From contig JABDEN010000012.1 in assembly GCA_013287025.1 (NCBI GenBank), positions 1 through 39,782 of the forward strand: a DNA stretch of 39,782 nucleotides. Direction: 5' to 3'. The position numbers were made by a program, and so were the translations under genes. The notes under the pieces are model-generated. The model worked only from the letters and a program-made list of their open reading frames with translations, searched no databases and was not told the DNA's origin. How positions within the stretch are numbered: the first letter of the stretch is position 1; every line of letters starts with the position of its first letter. This DNA comes from Gammaproteobacteria bacterium. GTDB lineage: Bacteria > Pseudomonadota > Gammaproteobacteria > DSM-16500. Shown one piece after another: positions 15,963 through 25,454 of the stretch.

Positions 15963-17276
15963 ATGGAAAGTCTTCACACCCGTGATCACCGTGTTTTATG
16001 GCATCCTTGTTCACAGATGAAAGATTATGAACAATTTAAGCCGCTTGAAGTCCTGCGTGCATCAGGTCCCTATATTTATTTGAAGGATGGGACGAAAATC
16101 ATTGATGCCATTTCCAGTTGGTGGTGCAAAACGTTAGGCCATCAGCATTCTCGTTTAAAAAAGGCTTTGTCACAGCAGTTAGAACTATTTGAGCATGTCA
16201 TTTTAGCCAATACGAGCAATGAGTTAATTGTAACGCTTTCTGAAAAGTTATTATCGAAGGTGCCGCATTGCCATAAAGTATTTTATGCAAGTGATGGCTC
16301 ATCCGCGCTTGAAATCGCGATGAAAATGAGTTTGCATGCAAGAACACTATTGGGAGAAAGCCACAAAAATAAATTTATCGCTCTGCAAAATGCTTATCAT
16401 GGAGAAACTTTAGCAACCATGAGTGTCAGTGATTTAGGCATTTATCGCGGTGCTTATGAATCATTATTGTTTGATACGCATTTTATTCAACATATCCCTT
16501 ATGTGAATAGCACAGATGATCCATTGTGGGAAAACTGTGAAAATGTTTGGAAAATTATCGAAAAATCGTTAGAACCGTTAGTTGAAAATGCAACGGCAAT
16601 TGTATTCGAGCCTATCTTACAAGCTGCCGGTGGGATGTTAATTTATAGCAAAGATTTTCTAAAACGTTTGTGTGATTTCGCCAAAAAACACCGCATTCAC
16701 ATCATTGCAGATGAAGTCATGACGGGATTTGGACGTACCGGAAAAATGTTTGCCGTTGAGCATGCTAATATCGCGCCTGATTTTATTTGTGTTGCAAAAG
16801 GCTTAACGGCAGGATTTTTACCCATGAGCGCGGTGATGACGCACGACCAAATTTATCATTTATTTTATGATGATTATGCGAAAGGTCGATCATTTTTACA
16901 TTCTCATACCCATTCTGGAAATGCACTAGCTGCATCAGTTGCAATCGAAGTGCTTAATATTTTCGCTGAAGAAAAAATTGTAGAAAATACGCAGTACTTG
17001 CATGTCATGATGCGAGATGCTTTTCGAGATATTGAACATTCCACTCAAAAAATCAAAAATGTCAGAAGCATTGGTGCAATGGTTGCCGCGGATTTATGTT
17101 GTGATAGCAGCATCCGAATGGGATATCAAGTGTACCTTGAGGCAGTCAAATTAGGCGCTTTGCTTCGCCCGGTTGGAAATACGATTTATTGGGTGCCCCC
17201 TTTGAATGTGACGGAAGATGTTATAGAAGATTTAAGAAATATTACTGAAAAAGCGATAGGAAAGGCTTTTTACTAA
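15963..17276 (+). CDS. bioA: Adenosylmethionine--8-amino-7-oxononanoate aminotransferase
   Basis: PLP aminotransferase that makes 7,8-diaminopelargonate using SAM as amino donor. 437 residues from the ATG at 15963, which has AAAGG about 8 bases before it; the frame also allows a start at 15912, rejected because it lies over the operator. Family motifs: LWHPCSQMKDY near 14, the ISSWWCKTLGH active site near 55, YASDGSSALEIAMKM near 110, ADEVMTGFGRTG near 245 and the PLP-lysine segment VAKGLTAGFLPMSAV near 280. Divergent from bioB, completing the pathway with bioF, bioC, bioD and bioB. Confidence 0.96.
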   Translation: MESLHTRDHRVLWHPCSQMKDYEQFKPLEVLRASGPYIYLKDGTKIIDAISSWWCKTLGHQHSRLKKALSQQLELFEHVILANTSNELIVTLSEKLLSKVPHCHKVFYASDGSSALEIAMKMSLHARTLLGESHKNKFIALQNAYHGETLATMSVSDLGIYRGAYESLLFDTHFIQHIPYVNSTDDPLWENCENVWKIIEKSLEPLVENATAIVFEPILQAAGGMLIYSKDFLKRLCDFAKKHRIHIIADEVMTGFGRTGKMFAVEHANIAPDFICVAKGLTAGFLPMSAVMTHDQIYHLFYDDYAKGRSFLHSHTHSGNALAASVAIEVLNIFAEEKIVENTQYLHVMMRDAFRDIEHSTQKIKNVRSIGAMVAADLCCDSSIRMGYQVYLEAVKLGALLRPVGNTIYWVPPLNVTEDVIEDLRNITEKAIGKAFY

Positions 17277-17292
17277 TAAACTATTTCACAAT

Positions 17293-17327
17293 CCCGTCGT
17301 CCCGCGAACAAGTCGCGGGACGACGGG
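17293..17327. repeat. Palindromic repeat, CGTCGTCCCGCG family, short single-hairpin copy
   Basis: A 15-base perfect stem (CCCGTCGTCCCGCGA and its complement) with a 5-base loop. It is the outer pair of arms of the family without the central part. It lies 17 bases after the bioA stop and may serve as a terminator-like hairpin, but only TTT follows. Confidence 0.85.
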
Positions 17328-17351
17328 GTTTCTGGCGTGACAAGGTTAAGA

Positions 17352-17380
17352 TTGCATTCTCAATTATCTTTTATTATATT
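17352..17380 (+). promoter_or_regulatory. Promoter of the cytochrome P450 gene
   Basis: TTGCAT (17352-17357) and TATATT (17375-17380) with a 17-base spacer. The expected transcription start near 17387 is downstream of the longer in-frame GTG (17337) and upstream of the ATG at 17430, which supports the shorter protein. Confidence 0.5.
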
Positions 17381-17429
17381 TGCAAGGGGTTCAAGGATAG
17401 CCCGAAGTCATTTCACGGAGGAGTTTTAC

Positions 17430-19049
17430 ATGCTTTCAAATTCAGAAAATAAATCATCAGAAACTGAAGAATCTAAAAAAATCCAAAGTTATTACGAACA
17501 ATATTCAGAGAGTGCCTATCATTTTTTTTCCTCCTTTTTGTATGCAAGATTACCCAAAATTAAAAGTTATCTCAGCATGCCTGAAATGAAAAGTAGCGAT
17601 CCTTTTCTCGGACAAGCTTCACTTGCGTGCCGCCATGATGGTACAGGTATACATCATATTGTTGCAAATGCCGCAAAACTTGCATTATCTAAAGAAGAAT
17701 ATGGTGGCGCATGTTATTGGTATTTCGGCCCGGAAAACACGAAATACAGCAGATTTGCCATGCTAATGATCGATCCTAACGACATTGAATGGTTATTCAA
17801 GTCTAAAGTCATTGATAATTTTGATGCCGTCGGCTCATTTGATAAATTTTTAGGGAATAATAATATTTTTTCATTAAAACTCGGTTCTAAGGAGTGGAGG
17901 GACGAACGCAATCGTCATTTACAAGTGTTGGATGACAAAGTCATTGGCAAAGATTTACCTGACATGAAAAAAGTGTGGGATGATTACCTTGAAAAAATGG
18001 AATTTGATGATGGAAAAGCCACGATCTCTAATCTCGAGAAATTCGCTTCGGATTATACGCTTGATGTCGTTGCGAAAACAAAATTGGGTGTAAATCTTCT
18101 TTCTGAAGAAACAAAAAATGAAATTTCCGATGTCATCACTAAAATAAGTATTAAATTGGCAGATCAAACTGAAAGTTTCATGAAAAGTATTTTACCTTTT
18201 TTAGATTATTTTCCATTTCATTATTTTTTTAATCAAGAATTTAAAAAATTAATGAAGATGGGCGATGAAATTTTAAAAAATCAAGTCATTAAGCCAAATA
18301 GAGAAACCATTTTAACGCAAGATAATTTTATTACAAAGGGACGAGATAGAACTAAAATTGATTTTGATTCGTCTGATATTATCAATCAATTTAAAGAATT
18401 TTTAGTCGTAGGCCATGAAACGACAGCAAAATTATTATTGTTTACATTGATGCTATTGTCAGATGAAAAACATATTTCAATACTCGAAAAATTACGTGCA
18501 GAAATTCGAGAATTTAAAAATGGCGATCCGCGAGAATTTGCGAAAGAAGATTTCGATCAAATGACTTTTTTAAATGCTATATTGCATGAAACTCTGCGAC
18601 TTTATCCGCCGGTACCCATCATGGTAAATAATATCGACATTCCTTGTCGATTTCGCGATATTGAACTTCAAAAAGGGGATTTGGTTTTCATTTCACAACG
18701 CCAAACGCATCGCTACAAACCAGCATGGGGTAATGATGCTGAAGAATTTAATCCTTCACGTTTTATTGATGATAATGGAAAGATTAAAGAGTTTAAAGAT
18801 TACATGTACTTTCCTTTTGGTTTTTATCCACGTCGATGTATAGGGCAAAAATTTGCGATGCTAGAAGTAAAGCAATTAGTTTCGATTATTGCGACAGAGT
18901 ACGACATTGCCCTCGCGAAAGAAATGCATCATCCATTTCCCGTTGAATCTACCTTTACCATGAAGGTTATGCTAGAAAATATTCCGTTATATTTTTCAAA
19001 AAGAGAAAATATGAATTCAACATTTTCTATGCCGCATTCCATGGTGTAA
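17430..19049 (+). CDS. Cytochrome P450
   Basis: Haem-thiolate monooxygenase of 539 residues. The I-helix motif VVGHETTAK is near residue 328, the K-helix ETLRLYPP (ExxR) near 387, and the haem-binding loop FPFGFYPRRCIGQ places the axial Cys near 470. GGAGGAG lies 6 bases before the ATG at 17430, a very strong ribosome site; the GTG at 17337 is rejected. There is no membrane anchor; the polar N-terminal extension before the P450 fold is unusual, and the sequence is longer than most soluble bacterial P450s (about 400-450). The layout is closest to CYP4/CYP102-like fatty-acid hydroxylases by eye. No reductase or ferredoxin partner lies beside it. Substrate unknown. Confidence 0.9.
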   Translation: MLSNSENKSSETEESKKIQSYYEQYSESAYHFFSSFLYARLPKIKSYLSMPEMKSSDPFLGQASLACRHDGTGIHHIVANAAKLALSKEEYGGACYWYFGPENTKYSRFAMLMIDPNDIEWLFKSKVIDNFDAVGSFDKFLGNNNIFSLKLGSKEWRDERNRHLQVLDDKVIGKDLPDMKKVWDDYLEKMEFDDGKATISNLEKFASDYTLDVVAKTKLGVNLLSEETKNEISDVITKISIKLADQTESFMKSILPFLDYFPFHYFFNQEFKKLMKMGDEILKNQVIKPNRETILTQDNFITKGRDRTKIDFDSSDIINQFKEFLVVGHETTAKLLLFTLMLLSDEKHISILEKLRAEIREFKNGDPREFAKEDFDQMTFLNAILHETLRLYPPVPIMVNNIDIPCRFRDIELQKGDLVFISQRQTHRYKPAWGNDAEEFNPSRFIDDNGKIKEFKDYMYFPFGFYPRRCIGQKFAMLEVKQLVSIIATEYDIALAKEMHHPFPVESTFTMKVMLENIPLYFSKRENMNSTFSMPHSMV

Positions 19050-19089
19050 TTCTTTATCCCGGAAAACTTTTTCTGTTCGTCCGGGAAGT

Positions 19090-19848
19090 TTAAATAAAAC
19101 CCGTGATTTGCACGAGCTCTTTATTATGTAACGCTTCATCGATAGGCCCAAACCATTGTACTTTGCCTGCTTTCATGACGAGAATTTTATTGCATATTTT
19201 TTTAAGGATCGCTGGAGAATGCGAAGCCAACAACACAATGCTAGATTTATTGATGAGTTGAGAGAGTCTGTCCTGTGCTCGATTAAAAAAATCTTTATCT
19301 CCCACCCCAATGACTTCGTCCATTAATAAAATTTCTGGTTGAATGGAGGTTGCAACGGCGAAAGCAAGACGCATTTGCATACCTTGAGAGTAAGTTCGGA
19401 TAGGTACATATAAAAAATCACCGAGCTCAGTAAACTCTGCGATTTCCTTTATTTTTGAGTTAATTTCTTTTTTCGTGAGTCCAAGCAATAATCCACGAAT
19501 GAAAATATTTTCATACCCCGTCGATTCTGGATCGATTCCTAACATGACATTTAGTAGAGAAGAGATTTTTCCATCATAATAAATGGTGCCATGGGTAGGT
19601 TCATAAATATTAGATAACACGCGCAATAATGTACTTTTTCCAGCACCATTGTGTCCTACGATACCGACACGATCACCTTCTTCTATTTTTAAAGATACTT
19701 GATCGAGTGCGCGAACGACAACGCATTGGCTATTGCTGCTTAGTTTTCCACCTGTCGTAAATCGGATGAGATTTTTTTTAAGTGAGCGAGTATTTAAATT
19801 ATAAATGGGAAAATCAACGGAAACAGAATCTAAAATGATTGAGCTCAT
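19090..19848 (-). CDS. Polysaccharide ABC exporter ATPase (Wzt/KpsT/TagH type)
   Basis: ATP-binding subunit (252 residues) of an ABC transporter that exports O-antigen, capsule or teichoic-acid-like polymers over the inner membrane. Walker A GHNGAGKSTLLR, signature YSQGMQMRLAFA and Walker B ILLMDEVIGVGD are typical of this subfamily, as is the N-terminal DSVSVDFPIYN. There is no C-terminal carbohydrate-binding domain, so the polymer would be recognised otherwise. It follows the permease gene by 10 bases. No glycosyltransferase genes are adjacent, so the polymer is unknown. Confidence 0.9.
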   Translation of the reverse strand: MSSIILDSVSVDFPIYNLNTRSLKKNLIRFTTGGKLSSNSQCVVVRALDQVSLKIEEGDRVGIVGHNGAGKSTLLRVLSNIYEPTHGTIYYDGKISSLLNVMLGIDPESTGYENIFIRGLLLGLTKKEINSKIKEIAEFTELGDFLYVPIRTYSQGMQMRLAFAVATSIQPEILLMDEVIGVGDKDFFNRAQDRLSQLINKSSIVLLASHSPAILKKICNKILVMKAGKVQWFGPIDEALHNKELVQITGFI

Positions 19849-19858
19849 GATAAAAACC

Positions 19859-20731
19859 TCATAACCAATATGCTATTCGTGCTCGAAAACGCGCGAATAC
19901 AATAAAGGCGAGAGTTGCGTTTATTATTGTTAGAATAAAAGTACTGACTATCGCATAAGTGGAAGGGGGCATGCCAATCAACGGATTACGTACCATTTCT
20001 AGAAATTGTGCAAATGGATTCAAGTAAATAGCAAATTGATATTTTTCCGGAAGAATGGCGGGAGACCAAATAATGGGAGTAAGGAAAAAGGCGACTTGAA
20101 TGAGGCTCGTGACAACCTGTCCTATATCTCGAAAACGGGTTCCGAAAATGGCAAGCAAGGTACTAATAAAAATAATATTTAATAATAGTAATGAAACGCC
20201 ATATAAGCTGATGAGAGTATAAAAATTTACGTTGATGTGAAAAATCAAAATAATGGGAATGAAAATCACAATATTATGTAAAAAAATAATAAAGTTTCGA
20301 GAAACCGTCCTTAATATAAAAGCGGAAAAAGGGAGTTTCATTTGTTTTAAAAAATTTTCACCTTCAAAATAAATATTGGATCCTTCTGTCAGTGATATAG
20401 CAATAAAACCCCACGTCAGCATGCCAGCAGCAAAAAAGGGAAAATAATTATGCAGATGCATTCTAAAAAGGGTGCCATATAATAGGCCGGTCAAACCAAT
20501 GGTAATGCCCATACTGAGCGTGATCCAAAAAGGACCTAATGCAGAACGACGATAACGTAAGCGGATATCCTGCCAAGCAAGCTGCAGCCAAATCCTAAAG
20601 CTTTTGAGACCTTTGCCAATGTCTTGTAAAGCAAGCATGCAACGAAGGCTAAGCGTATGATTTTCTTGGGAAACTATAACTTGCATATACGCGCTAATTT
20701 TATTCAAAATAATACAAATGATCATTAACAT
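19859..20731 (-). CDS. Polysaccharide ABC exporter permease (Wzm type)
   Basis: ABC-2 type permease (up to 290 residues) with six predicted membrane helices. LAWQDIRLRYRRSALGPFW just before the first helix is the hallmark of Wzm/KpsM/TagG permeases. Its partner is the adjacent ATPase. The start is uncertain: the ATG at 20731 gives a hydrophobic N-terminal extension (MLMIICIILNKI), whereas ATG codons at 20686 (MQVIV) or 20638 (MLALQDIG) would give a more usual cytoplasmic N-terminus. I see no strong ribosome site for any of them. Confidence 0.85.
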   Translation of the reverse strand: MLMIICIILNKISAYMQVIVSQENHTLSLRCMLALQDIGKGLKSFRIWLQLAWQDIRLRYRRSALGPFWITLSMGITIGLTGLLYGTLFRMHLHNYFPFFAAGMLTWGFIAISLTEGSNIYFEGENFLKQMKLPFSAFILRTVSRNFIIFLHNIVIFIPIILIFHINVNFYTLISLYGVSLLLLNIIFISTLLAIFGTRFRDIGQVVTSLIQVAFFLTPIIWSPAILPEKYQFAIYLNPFAQFLEMVRNPLIGMPPSTYAIVSTFILTIINATLAFIVFARFRARIAYWL

Positions 20732-20799
20732 AACATATTATTTAATAAAAATCAGCTGTTCCCGCTAACTTTTCGCGATGGGGTGTTCTTCTAAAAGGA

Positions 20800-20830
20800 A
20801 GCAGTTCCCGCGCTCTTAGCGGGAATTGCT
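20800..20830. repeat. Hairpin AGCAGTTCCCGC / GCGGGAATTGCT
   Basis: Twelve-base arms with one G-T mismatch and a 7-base loop, in the gap between the wzm-type gene and the secreted paralogues. A degenerate partial copy (AGCTGTTCCCGCTAACTTTTCG) is present just upstream around 20753-20774, so this is probably another intergenic repeat family. Confidence 0.55.
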
Positions 20831-20838
20831 GAATAAAA

Positions 20839-20867
20839 ATGACTATTGGTATCTAAGATATTATACT
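20839..20867 (+). promoter_or_regulatory. Promoter of the secreted paralogue pair
   Basis: ATGACT (20839-20844) and TATACT (20862-20867) separated by 17 bases. Transcription would begin near 20874, which excludes the longer frame starting at 20846 and supports the ATG at 20903. Confidence 0.5.
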
Positions 20868-20902
20868 CTACGCTAAAATTTAGCCTTTTATTGGTCATTA
20901 TT

Positions 20903-21799
20903 ATGAAAAAAATATTCTTAATTTTATTATTATTAACGTCCTTTACCGCAGAAGCCGCTCAACAAGATTCTTCATTGGTTCAGCCTCCTAGCGTGAATCC
21001 GGTACAAAAAGTACAAGTGAATGTTTTGCACATGACGCAACTTGGGACAACCTATTATACGGATATATCTCCTAATGATTGTCCTACCGGGAGTTCTTTA
21101 GTTTGGTATAAATATTTTCCTTTAGATATCTCTGGGACGAAAGGAGTTAATTTCGCCCATGTCGCTGGTAAAATGTCCAGTGGTGTTTTTGCTTATGTTT
21201 GTCGAGAAACTTTCTATGAATCAGAACCTTATTATCAATCCTTAAAAGCGGCGACATGGGCTAATCCATGGGTTCCTTGTGAGGGCGGTGCCAATGCGGC
21301 CAATACACGTTGTTCTACCTTATTGCAAAAACCTCCCTTTGTGCTATTTATTTTCAAAGTCCCTGCCAGTGCTGCGATGAAATCTTGGAATGAGTTTGTC
21401 ACTTTTCGAGATGCGTCGGTTTTTTTTAATAGCAATAGAGTTGGTCAAGCTTTTAACAATGATAATATCGATGTAAGAAATGGTCCGCTTTACTTTAGTT
21501 GGTATTTAACTTCCCCTAATACTAAAAGTACTGTTTATTGGTATTTCCAGGGTGATAATGCCCCGCCTACGTACGGCCAAGATACATCATCCGCAAGGGG
21601 TGACGATAATAGATGGGGTTATTATCGATGCTCTGGAGGGGCGCCTGGTACTATTTTTCCTTTTAGTATCGAAATATCTCCTATTATGGCTGGGCAAACC
21701 TGCACAGTAACTTGTAAAGGAGATTGGACTTATGATCCTAAAGTTGGTGGACAACATACATGGTGGAGCCAATATGATGAGGTAACATGCAAGGATTGA
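20903..21799 (+). CDS. Secreted cysteine-rich protein, paralogue 1
   Basis: 298 residues with a clear signal peptide (MKKIFLILLLLTSFTAEAA). I recognise no family. About eight cysteines are shared with the next gene, including NDCP, FVCRETF, RCST, YRCSG, the CTVTCKGDW cluster and a C-terminal VTC, suggesting a disulfide-stabilised extracytoplasmic fold of beta type with many aromatic residues (TWWSQYD). A hydrophobic LFIFKVPA strand is conserved in both copies. The two genes stand in tandem with a 28-base gap. Export into the periplasm or out of the cell is the only safe statement; a host-directed or envelope role is guesswork. Confidence 0.7.
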   Translation: MKKIFLILLLLTSFTAEAAQQDSSLVQPPSVNPVQKVQVNVLHMTQLGTTYYTDISPNDCPTGSSLVWYKYFPLDISGTKGVNFAHVAGKMSSGVFAYVCRETFYESEPYYQSLKAATWANPWVPCEGGANAANTRCSTLLQKPPFVLFIFKVPASAAMKSWNEFVTFRDASVFFNSNRVGQAFNNDNIDVRNGPLYFSWYLTSPNTKSTVYWYFQGDNAPPTYGQDTSSARGDDNRWGYYRCSGGAPGTIFPFSIEISPIMAGQTCTVTCKGDWTYDPKVGGQHTWWSQYDEVTCKD

Positions 21800-21827
21800 G
21801 ATTTAACTTTTCTTTGTTGGATGGGAT

Positions 21828-22709
21828 ATGAAATATTTATTTTTAGTGCTTTTATTCATTTCTTTTCAAGTTAAAGCTGCAGGTTCAACCAACATTAAAC
21901 CTATCGATGTGGCTCCTTTAAAAAGAGTCACAGTGAATGTGCTTCATGTGACCCAGCAAACTTCAACGACTTGGTACAATGAGGTTACTCATAATGATTG
22001 CCCTAATGGAAGTCCAGAAGTATGGTATAAATTTTTTCCTATCAATGCTCCCTTTACTTCGATGGGAGTTAATTTCTCCCATACGCCTAGTAAATCAGTG
22101 AACGGTATTTTTGCATTTGTGTGCCAAGAAACATTTTGGGAATCTGATGATTATTACAAAGATTTAAAAGCTGCCACTTTGGCAAATCCTATGGTGACAT
22201 GTCAAGGAACATCTAGGAGTGAAAAATGTTCTACTGTATTAGAAAGACCACCTTTCATATTATTTATTTTTAAAGTTCCAGCAACTGCCGCAGTAAGGTC
22301 GAATCAGCAATTTGTTACCTTTCGAGATGCGACCATTTATTTTAATGGTACTAAGATCGGTGATGCTTATAACAATTACAATTTTAATGTGCAAGAAGGA
22401 GCGCTTTTTTATACTTACGAATGGAATCCAGCTAATCTTCCTTCCAATGTTAATTGGTATATGCAAGGTGAAAACTTTAATGGCCAAGATACTTCATCTG
22501 CAAGGAATGACAGTGGCAATTATGGTTATTTTCGATGTTCTAATGGGACGCCTCCTGCTGTCACGCCTTTCAGTATCGCAATGGTGCCCATCTTGGCTGG
22601 GCAAACTTGCACGGTGAGTTGTAAAGGAGATTGGGACTATAATAACCCAAAAATAAATGGCATAGCTACGTGGTGGAGTCGATACGATTCGGTTACTTGT
22701 GCGGATTAA
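21828..22709 (+). CDS. Secreted cysteine-rich protein, paralogue 2
   Basis: 293 residues with a signal peptide (MKYLFLVLLFISFQVKAA). Roughly half of its residues match paralogue 1 by eye over the full length, with shared blocks VNVLH-TQ, NDCP-GS, VWYK-FP, F-C-ETF-ES, PPF-LFIFKVPA-AA, GQDTSSAR and GQTCTV-CKGDW. All main cysteines are kept, so both copies look functional and not decaying. It starts with ATG at 21828 after GATGGGAT and ends just before a palindromic repeat. Probably co-transcribed with copy 1. Unknown family. Confidence 0.7.
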   Translation: MKYLFLVLLFISFQVKAAGSTNIKPIDVAPLKRVTVNVLHVTQQTSTTWYNEVTHNDCPNGSPEVWYKFFPINAPFTSMGVNFSHTPSKSVNGIFAFVCQETFWESDDYYKDLKAATLANPMVTCQGTSRSEKCSTVLERPPFILFIFKVPATAAVRSNQQFVTFRDATIYFNGTKIGDAYNNYNFNVQEGALFYTYEWNPANLPSNVNWYMQGENFNGQDTSSARNDSGNYGYFRCSNGTPPAVTPFSIAMVPILAGQTCTVSCKGDWDYNNPKINGIATWWSRYDSVTCAD

Positions 22710-22727
22710 TAAATAATTCAAAGACAA

Positions 22728-22788
22728 TGTCATTCCCGCGAAGGCGGGAATCTATTCATAATGGATTCCCGCCTTCGCGGGAATGACA
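22728..22788. repeat. Palindromic repeat, TGTCATTCCCGCG family, copy 1
   Basis: Long inverted repeat bounded by TGTCATTCCCGCG and CGCGGGAATGACA; each arm contains an inner CCCGC-GCGGG hairpin. It lies between two convergent genes (secreted paralogue 2 and the aldehyde dehydrogenase), where it could end transcription from both sides. Confidence 0.9.
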
Positions 22789-22797
22789 GAGCTTTTC

Positions 22798-24333
22798 CTA
22801 CCCCACCTCAAATTTAATCCCCTGCGCCAAAGGCAACGCCTGGCTCCAATTAATGGTGCTAGTTTGTCTTCTCATGTAAGCTTTCCAGGAGTCAGAACCG
22901 GCTTCCCGACCGCCGCCAGTATCTTTTTCCCCACCAAAAGCGCCGCCAATTTCAGCTCCAGATGTGCCGAGGTTCACGTTGGCGATACCGCAATCGCTGC
23001 CGCGTGCGGATAAAAAGGTTTCCGCAATTTGAATGTTTTGCGTAAAAATAGCCGATGAAAGACCATGCGCCGAGTGATTTTGCATGGCGATGGCGTCTTC
23101 GAGATTTTTATATTTCATGACGTATAGAATCGGTCCGAAAGTTTCTTCTTGGACGATCGGCCATTCATTTTTTGCGGAAACGAGAGCGGGTGTAACATAA
23201 AAACCTTTTCCACTAATCGCTTTGCCGCCAAATAAAATTTCGCCACCCGCTTTTTTAACTTGATCAATGGTATGTAAAAATTGTTTGACCGCGGCTTCAT
23301 CAATGAGTGGGCCCATCAAGTTTTTTTCATCTAAGGGATCGCCAATCGTGACTTTTTTATAGGCCGCGATTAAAGCCGTAATCAATTTTTCATAAATGCT
23401 TTCATGTACGATCAAACGTCTGGTAGTTGTGCAACGTTGTCCCGCCGTTCCCACTGCGCCAAAAGTAATGGCTGGCACGGCTAATTTTAAATTCGCGGTT
23501 TCATCCACAATAATCGCATTGTTGCCGCTCAATTCGAGCAGTGCACGCCCCAGGCGTTTTGCAACGACTTCATTTACCATGCGACCCACCACGGTTGAGC
23601 CAGTAAAAGAAATCAGTGGAACGCGTGTGTCTGCCACAAATTTTTTAACAAGATCATTATCGTCTGTGATGAACAGCGACAAAATGCCGGGATAACCCTC
23701 TTTTTTCATCACTTCATTACAAATATGTTGAACGGCAACCGCGCACAAAGGCGTTTTAGGCGAAGGTTTCCAGATGACCGTATTGCCAGCAATCGCTGCA
23801 ACAAAAGCATTCCACGCCCAGACAGCCACCGGAAAATTAAAAGCGCTAATGACACCAATCACACCGAGCGGTTGCCATTGTTCATACATGCGATGTTCTG
23901 CACGTTCAGAATGCATCGTTTTACCGTACAACATCCGCGCTTGACCCACAGCAAGATCTGCCATATCAATCATTTCTTGAACCTCGCCTAAACCTTCTTG
24001 GCGAGATTTTCCCATTTCAAGAGATACTAAAAACCCGAGTGATTCTTTATTTTTACGTAATGCCTCTCCTAACAAACGCACTAATTCACCGCGTTTGGGG
24101 GCGGGTACATTTCGCCAGGTCTGAAAAGCTTTTTCAGCGTCTTTAATAATTTTTTCATAATCGGAGGCATTTCCTCGATATACCGACGCAATTGGTTCGC
24201 CGGTCGTCGGGTTGTAAGAAATAATTTCTCCGTCCGCTGTATTTGTCGACCAATGATCTGCACCGGAACACGATGCAGAATTTTTATTTTCTAATTTTAA
24301 TGAAGAGAGAATGTTATGCATAATATTGTCCAA
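22798..24333 (-). CDS. Alpha-aminoadipate semialdehyde dehydrogenase (ALDH7/antiquitin type)
   Basis: NAD(P)-dependent aldehyde dehydrogenase of 511 residues. Catalytic Cys301 lies in [12 protein letters not shown], the version found in the ALDH7 (antiquitin) family, with the general base Glu267 in LELSGNNA, and [11 protein letters not shown] at the cofactor site. It oxidises alpha-aminoadipate semialdehyde (or its cyclic form) to alpha-aminoadipate in lysine breakdown. The upstream neighbour is saccharopine dehydrogenase, which makes this very substrate, and the two overlap by 20 bases; the ATG at 24321 is an alternative start. A role in aldehyde detoxification is also possible. Confidence 0.9.
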   Translation of the reverse strand: MDNIMHNILSSLKLENKNSASCSGADHWSTNTADGEIISYNPTTGEPIASVYRGNASDYEKIIKDAEKAFQTWRNVPAPKRGELVRLLGEALRKNKESLGFLVSLEMGKSRQEGLGEVQEMIDMADLAVGQARMLYGKTMHSERAEHRMYEQWQPLGVIGVISAFNFPVAVWAWNAFVAAIAGNTVIWKPSPKTPLCAVAVQHICNEVMKKEGYPGILSLFITDDNDLVKKFVADTRVPLISFTGSTVVGRMVNEVVAKRLGRALLELSGNNAIIVDETANLKLAVPAITFGAVGTAGQRCTTTRRLIVHESIYEKLITALIAAYKKVTIGDPLDEKNLMGPLIDEAAVKQFLHTIDQVKKAGGEILFGGKAISGKGFYVTPALVSAKNEWPIVQEETFGPILYVMKYKNLEDAIAMQNHSAHGLSSAIFTQNIQIAETFLSARGSDCGIANVNLGTSGAEIGGAFGGEKDTGGGREAGSDSWKAYMRRQTSTINWSQALPLAQGIKFEVG

Positions 24334-25408
24334 AACGATTGCTCGTAATATCTTTTAAAGAAAATTGTTCTTGTTTTACTAGACCTTTAAATTTTCCTTT
24401 TTGGCTCACTATTAAATCCAATATCGCACAAACTTCAGAGGCTGTTGTTAATTGAATGGCAGACCAGTTTTGTCCATTAATTTTTTTGGGATAGAATTTT
24501 TTTACGTAATTTTCTTCAGATAAATGTTGATCTTGTTGTCCAGTCACAGAGACATACACGAGTACCACATCTTGGCTGGTCTTTGGAATGGAATTTTCTA
24601 AAATGCGTTTTAAGGTATCACGATCATCATTTAATTTGAGATCATTCATTAACAATCGCATTTTTTCACAGTGGCCAGGATATCGAATAGTTTTATAACT
24701 AATATTTTTGACTTTGCCATTATAAGAATTTGCAAGACTGCCTATGCCACCCGACGTGTTAAAAGCTTCATAAGTCAGGCCGTCGATTTTAATTTCTTCT
24801 AAATCCTCAAGTGGAAGGGTATGCACCTCTTTGCCATTGATAACGGCTTGGCAAAGATTGCCATATTCGTTAATTAAACCATCTGTCGACCATGTTAAAG
24901 AATATTGTAATGCATTGCTAATATTGGTGGGCAACGCGCCGACTCGCATTTTAACGCTATCTAAAGCTTGAAAATGTTCCATTAAGTCATTCGCAACCAC
25001 GCTTATAAAACCGGGCGCCAAACCACACTGTGGGACAAACGCACTGGTGACGTGACTCGCAAGATCAGATACCGTTGATGCGGTGTGTGTATCTTCGGTT
25101 AAGTCAAAATAATTTAAATTAAATTCTTTCGCAACTTTCGCGACGGTAATATTACAGTAATAAGGTAAACTCGAAACGATGGTTTCCATCGGATTTTTTT
25201 GCAAAAAAGCGGAAAGGTCACCATTGTTGAGTGCATCCAATGCGACTAAATTTAAATTCATCGTATTTTCACGAATACGCTTGAGATGTGCGGCGTCAAT
25301 GTTGATATCCGCGAGATGTACCTCGTAATCTTTAGAGTTTGCGAGAAGAACAGAAATTAGAGATCCAATTTTACCTGCGCCAATGACAAGAACACGATGC
25401 ATATCCAT
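24314..25408 (-). CDS. Saccharopine dehydrogenase (glutamate-forming type)
   Basis: 364-residue Rossmann-fold oxidoreductase. [18 protein letters not shown] at the N-terminus binds NAD(P); [16 protein letters not shown] near 130 and the central [12 protein letters not shown] segment are typical of the saccharopine dehydrogenase C family. It would split saccharopine into glutamate and aminoadipate semialdehyde, which the next gene oxidises. The first enzyme, lysine-ketoglutarate reductase, is not in the window. Starts at ATG 25408, or at 25402 two codons later. Carboxynorspermidine synthase and related members share the fold, so the assignment leans on the operon partner. Confidence 0.82.
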   Translation of the reverse strand: MDMHRVLVIGAGKIGSLISVLLANSKDYEVHLADINIDAAHLKRIRENTMNLNLVALDALNNGDLSAFLQKNPMETIVSSLPYYCNITVAKVAKEFNLNYFDLTEDTHTASTVSDLASHVTSAFVPQCGLAPGFISVVANDLMEHFQALDSVKMRVGALPTNISNALQYSLTWSTDGLINEYGNLCQAVINGKEVHTLPLEDLEEIKIDGLTYEAFNTSGGIGSLANSYNGKVKNISYKTIRYPGHCEKMRLLMNDLKLNDDRDTLKRILENSIPKTSQDVVLVYVSVTGQQDQHLSEENYVKKFYPKKINGQNWSAIQLTTASEVCAILDLIVSQKGKFKGLVKQEQFSLKDITSNRFGQYYA

Positions 25409-25454
25409 ATCCTTAATTTTTTAAATAAAGGATAGCATCTTACGCCATTCAAAT

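Noticed and set aside
19050..19089. CCCGGA...TCCGGG hairpin between P450 and the exporter ATPase as a terminator
   Set aside because: Six-base stem with a loop of about 16 bases and no T-run; too weak to annotate.
23396..23991. Open frames opposite the aldehyde dehydrogenase
   Set aside because: Shadows of a strongly conserved gene on the other strand; no start signals.
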